Shown here: piece after piece, positions 27,661 through 36,442 of the stretch | How positions within the stretch are numbered: the stretch's first letter is position 1 | Layout of the letters: the number at the start of each line of letters is the position of its first letter | Origin: Prevotella sp. | GTDB taxonomy: Bacteria > Bacteroidota > Bacteroidia > Bacteroidales > Bacteroidaceae | Assembly (NCBI GenBank): GCA_024682415.1 | Contig: JAIKZG010000013.1 | Coordinates: 62,001-126,000, forward strand | Reading direction: 5' to 3' | Length of the DNA: 64,000 bases | Position numbers and translations under genes: made by a program | Notes under the pieces: model-generated | What the model was told of the DNA's origin: nothing | The model's database searches: none | Seen by the model: the letters and a program-made list of their open reading frames with translations, nothing else

Positions 27661-29106
27661 TTACTTTATGTTGTCTACGAATGTGAACAGTCTGCTCCAT
27701 CTTATTCCGTTGAAGCCGCTGTGGTCGGGGTCGTGACTCCACCAGATGAAGATAGGCTTGCCCACGATGTGGTCTTCAGGCACAAATCCCCAGTATCTTG
27801 AGTCGGCGCTGTTGTGGCGGTTGTCGCCCATCATCCAGTAATAGTCCATCTTGAAAGTATATTTCGTGGCTATCTTGCCGTTGATATATATCTTTCCGTT
27901 CTTAATCTTCAGGTCGTTGCCCTCATACACGCGGATAGGACGCTCATAAACGGCGATGTTGTCCATAGAGAGCTTTATGCTCTCGCCCTTCTTCGGAATC
28001 CAAACAGGGCCGTAGTTGTCGCGAGTCCATCCCGTAACGGCGTTGAGAGGGTAGAGGTCGCCAGTGGTCTGATCCTGATTGAGGGCAATGCTCTCCACCA
28101 AGTCTTTGCGCGCTTTCAGCACTTTGTAGGCACGCTTTGTGAGAGGCATATATCCGTTTTGGTTGAGGCTCGTAAGGTCTTCCATTGATATGCCAAGCTC
28201 GCGCAGAAGCTCTTCGGGCAGGTCAGCCTTCAGCTTTATATAATATGTGTATTGCACGTTTTCAGGCTCTTTGTTAGCCTTTCCGTTAAGATACACTATG
28301 CGGTTCTTTATCTGCAAAGTCTGTCCTGGCAAGCCTACGCAGCGCTTCACGTAGTTCTCACGGCGGTCGGCAGGGCGGTGGTCTATGTCGCCAAACTCGT
28401 TAGGATTGGCCTCGATGTAGCTTCGTCCTAAGGCGTAGGCTTTCTCAAAATAGGCACGCTGCTGCGCCTTGTTGAGCGTCTTTATGTCGATAGGCGCAGA
28501 GTTTTGAGCCATTATCTGCTCGCCGAATGAGTAGACCATCTGATAGTAATCATTGGCCTGATAGCTTGGCTCGCTCACAATAGTGTCGCCGGCAGGATAG
28601 TTGAACACTACGATGTCGTTGAGCTTCACGTTGCCGAAACCTTTGGCGCGGCGATATTCCCACTGCGGCCACTCTATATACGACTTAGTGCCTATCAGCG
28701 GCATAGTGTGCTGAGTGAGCGGCATGGTGAGCGGAGTCTGCGGAATGCGCGGGCCGTAGCTCATCTTGCTTACAAAGAGGTAGTCGCCCGTGAGCAGGCT
28801 CTTCTCCAATGATGAAGAAGGGATTACATAGTTCTGAAAGAAGAACAGGTTGATGAAATACACCGCCACGAGGGCAAACACCAGAGCGTCTACCCAGCTC
28901 ATGATAAATCTCACGGGGCGCTCGGCATATTCCCACCATTTCCAGTTTATCTTCTTTGTGATATACGCATCGAAAATGAAAGGCAGCACTATCAGTCCCA
29001 GCCAGCTTTTCAGCCACACGAGGAAGATAAGATAAAGTATCGTCACAATGGCAAACTTTGCCCATTGCGCTTTCATGTTTATCGCTTTTTTCTTTTTATC
29101 AATCAT
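27661..29106 (-). CDS. lepB: Signal peptidase I
   Basis: A 481-residue inner-membrane protease that removes signal peptides from exported proteins. There are two N-terminal hydrophobic segments (about residues 17-45 and 72-91). The catalytic serine is in VIPSSSLEKSLLTGD (Ser99) and the general-base lysine in YVKRCVGLPG (Lys254). The last conserved box is GDNRHNSADSRYWG. It is longer than the E. coli enzyme because of a large insertion between the serine and lysine boxes, normal for this phylum. An alternative start is Met11. It lies downstream of dapB. Confidence 0.93.
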   Translation of the reverse strand: MIDKKKKAINMKAQWAKFAIVTILYLIFLVWLKSWLGLIVLPFIFDAYITKKINWKWWEYAERPVRFIMSWVDALVFALVAVYFINLFFFQNYVIPSSSLEKSLLTGDYLFVSKMSYGPRIPQTPLTMPLTQHTMPLIGTKSYIEWPQWEYRRAKGFGNVKLNDIVVFNYPAGDTIVSEPSYQANDYYQMVYSFGEQIMAQNSAPIDIKTLNKAQQRAYFEKAYALGRSYIEANPNEFGDIDHRPADRRENYVKRCVGLPGQTLQIKNRIVYLNGKANKEPENVQYTYYIKLKADLPEELLRELGISMEDLTSLNQNGYMPLTKRAYKVLKARKDLVESIALNQDQTTGDLYPLNAVTGWTRDNYGPVWIPKKGESIKLSMDNIAVYERPIRVYEGNDLKIKNGKIYINGKIATKYTFKMDYYWMMGDNRHNSADSRYWGFVPEDHIVGKPIFIWWSHDPDHSGFNGIRWSRLFTFVDNIK

Positions 29107-29154
29107 GTTTAATGTTCGGTTATAGTGTTTAAGTAAAAAATGGGTGAGCGCTAC

Positions 29155-29910
29155 TTAAAATTTGAATAAGTCGCTTGTCGTCAATAGTCCTTTGTGCTCG
29201 GCAGTGTATTCAGCCGCGAGCACTGCTCCGAGGGCAAATCCCTTGCGAGAGTGAGCGTCGTGGGTGATAGTTATCATGTCGGCTTCCGAGTCGTAGCTTA
29301 TGCTGTGAATGCCAGGCACCTCGTCGCGGCGAATGCTTGCTATAGGCAGCTCGTCGGCAGCGCAGTCGTTGGTGCCTTCCTCCGTGCCGTCGGCATTATG
29401 CTGAAAGCCCTTCACCCATTTGTCCTTGCGGTCAATATTGTCGATTATCTCCTCAGCCAGCGTGATAGCCGTGCCCGATGGAGCGTCGAGCTTATGAATG
29501 TGGTGAGTCTCCTCCATCTTCACCTCATAGCCCGGGAATTTATTCATAATCTTAGCCAAATAGCGGTTTACGGCAGAGAAAATAGCCACGCCCACCGAGA
29601 AATTGCTTGCCCAGAAAAGAGTCTGTCCGCCCTCCGTGCAGAGCTTCTCCACATCTGCCTTGTGCTCGTTCATCCATCCTGTAGATCCGCTCACCACCTT
29701 CACGTTGTGCTCAAACGCCTTCAGATAGTTGCCGTAAGCGGCAGTAGGGTTGGTAAACTCGATAGCCACGTCGGCACTTGCGAAGGCAGGGCTGTCGAAG
29801 TCTTGCTGATTGTCCATGTCGATGATGCTTACTATCTCGTGTCCACGGCTTATGGCAATCTGCTCTATCATTTTGCCCATCTTGCCATAACCTATTAATG
29901 CTATTTTCAT
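29155..29910 (-). CDS. dapB: 4-hydroxy-tetrahydrodipicolinate reductase
   Basis: A 251-residue enzyme of lysine and diaminopimelate synthesis. The N-terminal nucleotide-binding loop GYGKMGK and the substrate motif ETHHIHKLDAPSGTA are intact; GSTGW and NFSVGV are also family marks. It is the first gene of a likely dapB-lepB-wbqC-HIT run, a typical Bacteroidota order. A minus-strand TACCTTTG box at 29946-29953 gives a short leader. Confidence 0.95.
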   Translation of the reverse strand: MKIALIGYGKMGKMIEQIAISRGHEIVSIIDMDNQQDFDSPAFASADVAIEFTNPTAAYGNYLKAFEHNVKVVSGSTGWMNEHKADVEKLCTEGGQTLFWASNFSVGVAIFSAVNRYLAKIMNKFPGYEVKMEETHHIHKLDAPSGTAITLAEEIIDNIDRKDKWVKGFQHNADGTEEGTNDCAADELPIASIRRDEVPGIHSISYDSEADMITITHDAHSRKGFALGAVLAAEYTAEHKGLLTTSDLFKF

Positions 29911-30015
29911 GATTATATGTATGATTTGTATTTATGTTCAATTCGCAAAGGTACACAAAAGATATCACTTATGCCGTGTTTTTTAATTCTTTATCTTTTT
30001 GTATAAAATGTGTTT

Positions 30016-30062
30016 CCACGCCAAGGGAGAGTGTGCCTTTTGTCGGCACACTCTCTTGGTGG
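30016..30062 (-). terminator. Strong hairpin after the hydrophilic-tail protein gene
   Basis: GGGAGAGTGTGCC and GGCACACTCTC form the core of a stem of some 17 pairs with a 7-base loop, between the gene ending at 30102 and dapB. The T run on the minus strand is weak. Confidence 0.6.
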
Positions 30063-30101
30063 CATTCAAATGCTATGGGAAATCTCCGCTCAGCTGGTAT
30101 G

Positions 30102-31193
30102 TCACAGAGCGGGTTTCAAGTCGCCGGGCTGTTCTTCGCCTTGCTGTTTCTGCTGCGGAGATTCGCCCCCTTGCGGCTGATTGTTGCTTCCCTGTGGCTG
30201 ACTGCCCGCATTGCTGCCTTGCGGCTGCTCCGTATTCGGGGCTTGGTTGTCGCCGCTGCCCGATGGCTGCTTGTCGCTCGGAGCGTCAGAGTGAGGAGCT
30301 TCGTCGGCAGCAGGAGTGAGGTCGGTCTTGCCCTCTTTGCCTGTGTCCTTCTGCTTGTTGTTCTTGCTGTTCTTTCCACTCTTGTCCTTCTTATTCTCCT
30401 TGCCAGTGGCAGCGTTCTCGGCAGGGTTTTCTGCCTTTTTCTTGTTGGCTTCCTTCAGAGCATCGCTTATCTCTTCACCGTTCTTTATGCGCTGCATCTT
30501 GCTGTTGGCGTCGTCGGCAAACTTGCCAAACTGCTCCGTCTTGCCCATATATAAAGCGGTGTTCACATACCATGCAAGGTCGTTGAGAGCTTCCTTCACC
30601 TTGTTTTTCGCCTGCAAAGGCTTAATCATCTTCTTGCGTCCAGAGGCTTCGCGGTCGCGCTTGCCGATAAGCGTAAAAAGCTGCGAACTTGACTCCTGCA
30701 AGTCTGCCACCTCATCGCCGATGCCAAGTGTAGCTACATCTGCGCTGCGTGTTGTGGTAAGGACTGTTACCACCACTTTGGCGCGAGCGGCGAAGTCCTC
30801 CTTAGTGTCGTTGCTGCTTATCTCTGAACCCTTGATTACGCTGAGCACTCTGTCGGCAGCTTCCTTCTTTCCAGCAGTCTTGCTCTTGCCACGGCTGCGG
30901 GTTAGAGCTACAAGCGCTGCGAGGTTGCTCTTTCCCTCCGATTCGAGATCGTTGATTGCGGGCGTGTCCTCAAACTTTTTAGGCTGAATGTAAACATTAT
31001 TATAGCTGTCTACAGCGTTAAGGAAGTTGGCTTTCACCTCCTTTCCCTTTGCGTCGAGTTTTTCATCATCAAAAGCGGTAGATGTGTTGATAAGTTCTAC
31101 CATCTGGTTACCCAATTTGTTAATGTCTGCCTTGCTTCCTTTCTCAATAGAGATAGGGCTAATCATGCCCTCTAATAATTTCATATTATTCAT
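30102..31193 (-). CDS. Hypothetical protein with helical domain and long hydrophilic tail
   Basis: A 363-residue protein without signal peptide or membrane segment. Residues 1-240 look helical and charged, resembling DUF6261-like Bacteroidota proteins (MKLLEGMISPISIEKG, SYNNVYIQPKKFEDTPAINDL), though this assignment is uncertain. Residues about 245-363 are low complexity: a Lys/Asn/Glu part (KENKKDKSGKNSKNNKQKD) and then a Gln/Gly/Pro/Ser part with repeated QPQGSN. The tail is probably disordered. The gene stands alone beside the restriction-modification region. The function is unknown. Confidence 0.6.
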   Translation of the reverse strand: MNNMKLLEGMISPISIEKGSKADINKLGNQMVELINTSTAFDDEKLDAKGKEVKANFLNAVDSYNNVYIQPKKFEDTPAINDLESEGKSNLAALVALTRSRGKSKTAGKKEAADRVLSVIKGSEISSNDTKEDFAARAKVVVTVLTTTRSADVATLGIGDEVADLQESSSQLFTLIGKRDREASGRKKMIKPLQAKNKVKEALNDLAWYVNTALYMGKTEQFGKFADDANSKMQRIKNGEEISDALKEANKKKAENPAENAATGKENKKDKSGKNSKNNKQKDTGKEGKTDLTPAADEAPHSDAPSDKQPSGSGDNQAPNTEQPQGSNAGSQPQGSNNQPQGGESPQQKQQGEEQPGDLKPAL

Positions 31194-31758
31194 CTTATTG
31201 TAAAAATTTTAAGTGCTCCATGTCGGAGCGGTTAGAGTAAAACTATCCCTGTCCTGCCTTCGTGAGAAGTGGACATAATGGGAAATTGAAGAAAATTAAT
31301 GCTAAATTATGGTTGTAGTTTTTCAAAATATACTATCATACTAAATATGATATGAATATATAAAAAATACAAGCTTCTGTAAAGTCCTTAGCATTATGGA
31401 CTTTTCTTGACCTACAGGGGCAGGGACTTTTCCGTGTTTTCTATTCAGTCCCGCGCATTTACTTTATTATCCTTCCAGCCTGCTACTGGTCAAATCTTGT
31501 TGGTTATATATATGTTATGTGGTGCAAAAATATAAAATACTTTCCGTCTGTGCAACTAATCTTTTCACCGTTTAACTATTTTAACTCTCCACCTTATTTC
31601 TCCTTATCGTAATAGTAATATAACCTACGCCTGCAACATCACTCGTAGGAGTAGTTGCAGGCGCAGGTTTATGATGGGGAAATAGCTGATTTCCTTCAAA
31701 ATTTACGGTTTTAACCTGCGTTCAAATTCCGCCTGCATATGCACTGAGACGTTTGTTT
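31194..31758. other. Intergenic region, AT-rich, no gene seen
   Basis: No convincing open frame or RNA gene. The only clear structure is the terminator hairpin at 31622-31669. A short pair of similar phrases (GTAAAGTCC...ATGGACTTTTC near 31380-31406) may form a weak hairpin. Confidence 0.5.
31622..31669 (-). terminator. Hairpin terminator after the restriction endonuclease gene
   Basis: AACCTACGCCTGCAAC pairs with GTTGCAGGCGCAGGTT (one mismatch in 16). An internal CCTACG/CGTAGG pair offers an alternative fold. Confidence 0.65.
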
Positions 31759-32496
31759 TTATATTGCCATTATTGCATGGTATACTTTGTCACGAAAAGT
31801 TGTCCAGTCGTTTACAATAAGAGAATTTCCATGCTTTCCTAAGTCGTTTGAAGAAAGCGTTATCTTCGTATCGCTTGTCTTGTAATAATCCATGTATTCG
31901 GATTTTTTCTTTCCTAACAATGATTCATTGTCTGGTAAATGAACAACATATAGCAATGTCTTATCAGGGGTGTGTAGACTTATTTTTGTATCGTCATTTG
32001 ACAATATTATATATTTATGAGAATTGTTAGCATTGAATAATTCCCAATGTTTCAACACGCCGCTGTTGTCATAGTAAGGTAATTTATCGAAAACAATAAA
32101 TACTTGAAAATAGGGCACATTAGAACAGCGAATGTTTGCCGTTTCGCCAAGCATATTCTCAAAATAGTTATTTGAATTCTGCTTATAATTCTGCATGACA
32201 AACTTTACAGCAATTCCTGCTACAGGCTTATTATCTTTACTTATGGTAATGTCTACCATTTTATCTATATACCTACCTTCAATCTTAGCCTCTTTGTCAT
32301 CGCCATATCCTTGTGAACTTACCTTGTATTCATTACCAAGTTTATCTGCAAGGTCTTTTGCTATCGCTCCATGCAAGTCTTTTAATTTTGCCGTGCTGCG
32401 TGAAGTTCCTACATTTAGGAATGTATTAAAAGATTTCGAGATAACGTTCAGGAAATCTTCGTTTTCCATTGGATAATTTATTGTCTTTGCTATCAT
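31759..32496 (-). CDS. Probable type II restriction endonuclease
   Basis: A 245-residue protein that overlaps the end of the methyltransferase gene by 71 bases and so is translated from the same transcript. A PD-(D/E)xK-like arrangement can be proposed: Glu in KEAKIEGRYIDKMVDITI and then IAVKFVMQNYKQNSNNYFENMLGETANIR, with D-x(n)-VK as metal site and lysine. No named family is recognised with certainty; the call rests on gene pairing and this motif. Alternative start Met10. Base composition is AT-rich like the methyltransferase and unlike the flanking housekeeping genes, suggesting acquisition. Confidence 0.62.
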   Translation of the reverse strand: MIAKTINYPMENEDFLNVISKSFNTFLNVGTSRSTAKLKDLHGAIAKDLADKLGNEYKVSSQGYGDDKEAKIEGRYIDKMVDITISKDNKPVAGIAVKFVMQNYKQNSNNYFENMLGETANIRCSNVPYFQVFIVFDKLPYYDNSGVLKHWELFNANNSHKYIILSNDDTKISLHTPDKTLLYVVHLPDNESLLGKKKSEYMDYYKTSDTKITLSSNDLGKHGNSLIVNDWTTFRDKVYHAIMAI

Positions 32497-33913
32497 CGCT
32501 ATAAAGTTTATAATTTATATATTGTTGTATATCCTTTGTGCTATAAGTATAATATCCTCCACTCTTATATTTCTTTAGACACGATATATAGTGAATGAAT
32601 TCATCTGTTAAGATTATTGATTTTATCTTTTCATAAGGAATTTTAGACAAAATGTAAATTCCGCTGTATACTCCCGAACCGCTTGGCACATCATTGATTT
32701 TTACAGTGCTTATATCTTTTATTACTGTATTTATGGAAATTTTATTGGTATACACGTCTTTCAATGCCTGTGTGCGACCGAACAAAAACCAATTAGGTTT
32801 TTGCTTCTCTGTTTTTCCTTTCAACAGTTCTTTTTTATGAATATTCAGATAATTGGCTATTTCTGTATTTGCAAAAATTGTTTCCTTATCAAAAGGCTTG
32901 CCTTTCTTGTCATAAGGATAAAAGCAATATCGCCATTTTCCGGTTGATCCTTTAATAACAGGTATAGTCATTTCTTTAAAAGGAAAGTCGCCGACAAAGA
33001 CTTTATCTGCCAATGTCGCAAATCCATTTTTGGCTACAGTATATTCTGGATAGTGGCACGACTTTATGTTTCTCAATAATTCTAAGTCCTCCTTATCAGA
33101 AAGATAAAAATCACCATTTATATCGATTTCGTCAAAGGTTAATGTACAGATAAAATCTTTATCTTGTTCTGATTCATTATACTTATAGTAATTCAGGAAA
33201 TTATCATGCTTTGAATTGTCGAATAGGGAAATTATAGTATATGTCATTGCATTTTCAAAAGCTTGAAAATGTTCAAGATCAATAAGTCCACAAAGTTTTT
33301 TAGTCATAGTGATATACCTACGGAAGGTGTTGGCTGCAACACTGTTAAGCCATGAACTTGGAGTAATATAGCATAGTTTTCCTGTATCATTAAGCATTTT
33401 AAAACCAATCTCGAAAAATACAAGATATAAATCAGTCATTCCATCGGAAGCAAAGATGTATGACTTAACAGCCTCATAGCTATCTCCTAAGTTATGAACT
33501 CTCACATATGGTGGATTACCTATGACATAGTCCATACGATTGTTAAAATCATATACTTTTAAAGTATTGGTATTTCTTATGTCCCACTTTATCCTTCTTA
33601 GTCCATAAGCTTCTGTGATATGATTCAGATTATCGATACAATTATTATAGGTAACATTATCCAATTCTATTCCGTGGATAAATGTTTCCAATTCATTAGC
33701 TAAAATGTCCTTTTTACAATTAGCATTTAAAGATACATTGCAATACCTTGCAACAATTGAGCATAGAAAGGCACCATCTCCACAACTATTGTCAATAACA
33801 TGTTTTTTGAGAATACAATTGCCTACGTATCCACAAAAATCCAACATTTTATCAACAATAAATTGTGGAGTGAAAATTTGCCCGCTATGCTTTATTCGGG
33901 AATTGTCCTCCAT
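32426..33913 (-). CDS. N6-adenine DNA methyltransferase (type II modification enzyme)
   Basis: A 495-residue methyltransferase with SAM-binding motif I (VIDNSCGDGAFL) and catalytic motif IV NPPY (VIGNPPYVRVH), the gamma-type order of Eco57I/TaqI-like N6-adenine enzymes. The N-terminus (KHSGQIFTPQFIVDKMLDF) is the usual start of such enzymes. The C-terminal half is probably the target recognition domain (SWLNSVAANTFRRYI, then NWFLFGRTQALKDV). It protects the host sequence against the overlapping endonuclease. The specificity cannot be read. The mRNA start is heavily structured (33913-34056). AT-rich. Confidence 0.9.
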   Translation of the reverse strand: MEDNSRIKHSGQIFTPQFIVDKMLDFCGYVGNCILKKHVIDNSCGDGAFLCSIVARYCNVSLNANCKKDILANELETFIHGIELDNVTYNNCIDNLNHITEAYGLRRIKWDIRNTNTLKVYDFNNRMDYVIGNPPYVRVHNLGDSYEAVKSYIFASDGMTDLYLVFFEIGFKMLNDTGKLCYITPSSWLNSVAANTFRRYITMTKKLCGLIDLEHFQAFENAMTYTIISLFDNSKHDNFLNYYKYNESEQDKDFICTLTFDEIDINGDFYLSDKEDLELLRNIKSCHYPEYTVAKNGFATLADKVFVGDFPFKEMTIPVIKGSTGKWRYCFYPYDKKGKPFDKETIFANTEIANYLNIHKKELLKGKTEKQKPNWFLFGRTQALKDVYTNKISINTVIKDISTVKINDVPSGSGVYSGIYILSKIPYEKIKSIILTDEFIHYISCLKKYKSGGYYTYSTKDIQQYINYKLYSDDSKDNKLSNGKRRFPERYLEIF

Positions 33914-34056
33914 GCAGCATACGCTTTTGAAGCGATCTGCATTGTTCCTTCAAAAAACCTACGAACACAAAACACGGGCGTGTACATGCCCGAACTGTGG
34001 TCGTAGGAAACCAGAAGGAACGACAAGACGCGCCCGTGAAATAACACGGACGTCTG
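33913..34056 (-). promoter_or_regulatory. Structured 5' leader of the methyltransferase gene
   Basis: Read on the minus strand, three hairpins precede or include the start codon. TGCAG/CTGCA plus CGCTT/AAGCG (33913-33941) begins at the start codon. TTCCTTC/GAAGGAA plus CCTACGA/TCGTAGG plus CGGGC/GCCCG make a long composite stem (33945-34020). GAC..CCGTG/CACGG..GTC forms a third (34027-34056). A TACCTTTG -7 box lies at 34181-34188. The arrangement suggests control of methyltransferase translation; this is inference. Confidence 0.45.
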
Positions 34057-34180
34057 CACTTGTACATTATTCCTTCTTAGTCTAAAATTTCCTACGTTTC
34101 AGTTCGAATGGAACAATAGCAAACGCTATAATTATTACCAGTAAAATAAGTAGTGGAGCTTAATACTCCGACTTGCATTG

Positions 34181-34188
34181 CAAAGGTA
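34181..34188 (-). promoter_or_regulatory. -7 box (TACCTTTG, minus strand) for the restriction-modification genes
   Basis: The complement of TACCTTTG lies about 270 bases before the methyltransferase start. No TTTG at the expected -33 position. Confidence 0.4.
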
Positions 34189-34322
34189 ATAATAAACAGT
34201 TAATTGGTAATACTTTATTCTGCTAATTAACATGGAATTAACGAAATCTTATGAATTTTGCTCGTCTGTCATTGAGTGTCTGTAGAGTAATTTTTGTGAA
34301 TAGCTGCGCAAAGAAAGTTTTT

Positions 34323-34636
34323 TTGCTCGGTCAGTGTGTTTGCGCATCGTCACAGCTATCTCCCTTGCTCGGTTAGTGTGTTTGCGCATCGTCAAAGCTA
34401 TCTCCCTTGCTCGGTTAGTATGTATGCGCATCGTCATAGTTATCTCCCTTGCTCGGTCAGTGTGTTTGCGCATCGTCACAGTAATCTCCCTTGCTCGGTT
34501 AGTATGTATGCGCATCGTCAAAGCTATCTCCCTTGCTCGGTCAGTGTGTTTGCGCATCGTCACAGCTATCTTCCTTGCTCGGTTAGTATGTTTGCGCGTC
34601 GTCACAGTTGCCTTCCTTGCTCGGTTAGTATGTTTG
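34323..34636. repeat. 42-bp tandem repeat array, seven full copies and a part copy
   Basis: The unit begins TTGCTCGGTCAGTGTGTTTG and recurs every 42 bases from 34323 to 34617 with few substitutions. As 42 is divisible by three, several frames on both strands stay open; the minus strand would encode a 14-residue repeat (MRKHTDRAREIAVT-like). No start signal or conserved context supports a gene. Confidence 0.9.
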
Positions 34637-34657
34637 AAGTGTATTCTGCGTTGTTCT

Positions 34658-34957
34658 TTAGAATATCAGTTTACGTATTATGAAATAGTACACTACATAA
34701 CTTATCATAATTGTCATTCGGATGAACTTATATTTATAGTAGCCGAACTCATAAAGGAATTTATCGAGAAGATAAGCACCTGCGAGGATTGTTATTATAA
34801 TGTCGTTATATAACTCATTTCCGACTTTTAGGGATTCTCCTATCAGTGAGGGGCATGTAAAATCAATAATTTCAACGATGAAAACCACAATCATGATTAT
34901 GTCCATAACGCTGAAAATGAGATTGCTCCTTTTCTGAACTCTCTTAATTTTTATCAT
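34658..34957 (-). CDS. Small hypothetical membrane protein
   Basis: A 99-residue protein with a basic N-terminus (MIKIKRVQKR) and about three hydrophobic segments (around residues 12-32, 50-66 and 78-98). It is not recognised as a known family. It begins 48 bases after the stop codon of the DUF4143-type ATPase gene on the same strand and could be its transcription partner. It ends next to the 42-bp repeat array. AT-rich. Confidence 0.5.
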   Translation of the reverse strand: MIKIKRVQKRSNLIFSVMDIIMIVVFIVEIIDFTCPSLIGESLKVGNELYNDIIITILAGAYLLDKFLYEFGYYKYKFIRMTIMISYVVYYFIIRKLIF

Positions 34958-35005
34958 AATATTTGTATTTATTGTTTAGACGTTTGATGGTAAAGGTAAG
35001 CTAAT

Positions 35006-36442
35006 TTACTTCTGGTCAAGAAATTCTCTTGCCATTCGCGTAAGTTCATCGGTGTCTATTGTTTCCAAAATCACTTCTTCTGGCTCTAAATTGAGCAGGA
35101 ATTGCATATAGGTGGGGAGAGTCAATAGGTCTCCATCTCGCCCGACGTTGTAATCTCCGAACTTGATGAAATGTTTTATCCCATATTTCTCAGGGTGTTT
35201 TCTGACGGTAGAAAAACTTTTTGCCTGGGCGCTTTTTGCTTTCACCTCAACTGGAATGCACTCGCCTTTATAACGGATAAGGAAATCCAACTCCAAGCCA
35301 GAATCTTTTTGGAAATAGTATAGGCTCTGTCCTTTTTTGATGAGTGTGTCGGCCATCAGGTTTTCAAAGATAGCTCCTTTGAATCCTCCCAAATTGCCTT
35401 GAAGAATATCTGCTCTTGTCGTACCTCCAAGCATGGCTACCAACATGCCGATGTCGGCAGTGTAGACCTTGAACACGTTGTCTATGGCATTGCCTTCCAA
35501 AGGAAGCCCTGTTATGTTGGAGTTATAGCATCGGCGTATGATGTCGGCATCTTCCAACCATTGGAGGGAGTCTTTGTAAAACACACCGCGTCCACCACTT
35601 TCCACTTTAGACCACTGGTATTTTTTGTTTTCTTTTGCCAGCTGTTTTGGAATGGCATTAAAACAGGCCCGAATGTGAGGTTTGTCCTTATCATCGGCAT
35701 ATTTCAGCATGTCTGAACGGTATTCTTTAAGAAGGGAATTCCAAACATCATTCACCTTGCCCATGTTGCCAGTTTCTATTAGTGCATTTACTGCAGCAGG
35801 CATTCCTCCCACTGCAACATATCGATACAGGAGAGTTTTCATAGCAACGTGGATGCCACTTGGTACAGGAGTCTCATCCTTCAAACATCGCTTCAATACA
35901 TTGATGACATCTTCATTCATATCGTTCGCCCACAGAAACTCTTCAAAATCGAGTGGATACATCTCTACTATTTGCTCGTAGCCAACAGGGATGGAATTAC
36001 TTCCCTTTTCTTGTTTGGTTGGTTTCCTCGTACGCTGCCTTTTTTCATCTTGACCATAGCCTTGTACACCGAGTAGCGAGCCTGTAGCAATGATGTCATA
36101 ACGACCGTCTTCCTTGAAGAACTTCAAGCTGGTACGAGCTTCCGGGCAATCTTGGATTTCATCCAGAATAATGCATGTTTCTCCAGGAACGAATTTTGTA
36201 GCTCTCATCTGGGCAGAAAGGTTAAGGATTATGCTATCGACATCCTTTGAGTCATAGAAAGCTTCTTTCCTTCTTTCTTGCTTGATGAAATTGATATATA
36301 CCACATACTTGTAGTTCTCTTCAGCAAATATTTTGGATATATAGGTTTTTCCGCATTGGCGGATGCCCATGATAACAAGTGGGGAATGGTTTGATTGCTC
36401 CTTCCACTTTTTTAACGTCTCATATATTTTTCTTTTAAGCAT
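35006..36442 (-). CDS. AAA ATPase with DUF4143 domain
   Basis: A 478-residue protein. The N-terminal ATPase domain has Walker A GIRQCGKTYI (near residue 30) and Walker B CIILDEIQDCP. The C-terminal part has the DUF4143 nuclease-like signature ENLMADTLIKKGQSLYYFQKDSGLELDFLIRYKGECIPVEVKA, in which D-x(n)-ExK resembles the PD-(D/E)xK fold. Such genes are numerous and mobile in Bacteroidota; the function is unproven, with suggestions of toxin-antitoxin or defence roles. It lies beside the restriction-modification genes. A TATCTTTA box near 36462-36469 (minus) is a possible promoter element. Confidence 0.85.
   Translation of the reverse strand: MLKRKIYETLKKWKEQSNHSPLVIMGIRQCGKTYISKIFAEENYKYVVYINFIKQERRKEAFYDSKDVDSIILNLSAQMRATKFVPGETCIILDEIQDCPEARTSLKFFKEDGRYDIIATGSLLGVQGYGQDEKRQRTRKPTKQEKGSNSIPVGYEQIVEMYPLDFEEFLWANDMNEDVINVLKRCLKDETPVPSGIHVAMKTLLYRYVAVGGMPAAVNALIETGNMGKVNDVWNSLLKEYRSDMLKYADDKDKPHIRACFNAIPKQLAKENKKYQWSKVESGGRGVFYKDSLQWLEDADIIRRCYNSNITGLPLEGNAIDNVFKVYTADIGMLVAMLGGTTRADILQGNLGGFKGAIFENLMADTLIKKGQSLYYFQKDSGLELDFLIRYKGECIPVEVKAKSAQAKSFSTVRKHPEKYGIKHFIKFGDYNVGRDGDLLTLPTYMQFLLNLEPEEVILETIDTDELTRMAREFLDQK

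Noticed and set aside
34249..34605. A 118-codon frame made of 14-residue repeats across the 42-bp array
   Set aside because: Not called as a gene, since the 42-bp period keeps several frames open on both strands; kept as a finding because translation cannot be excluded.
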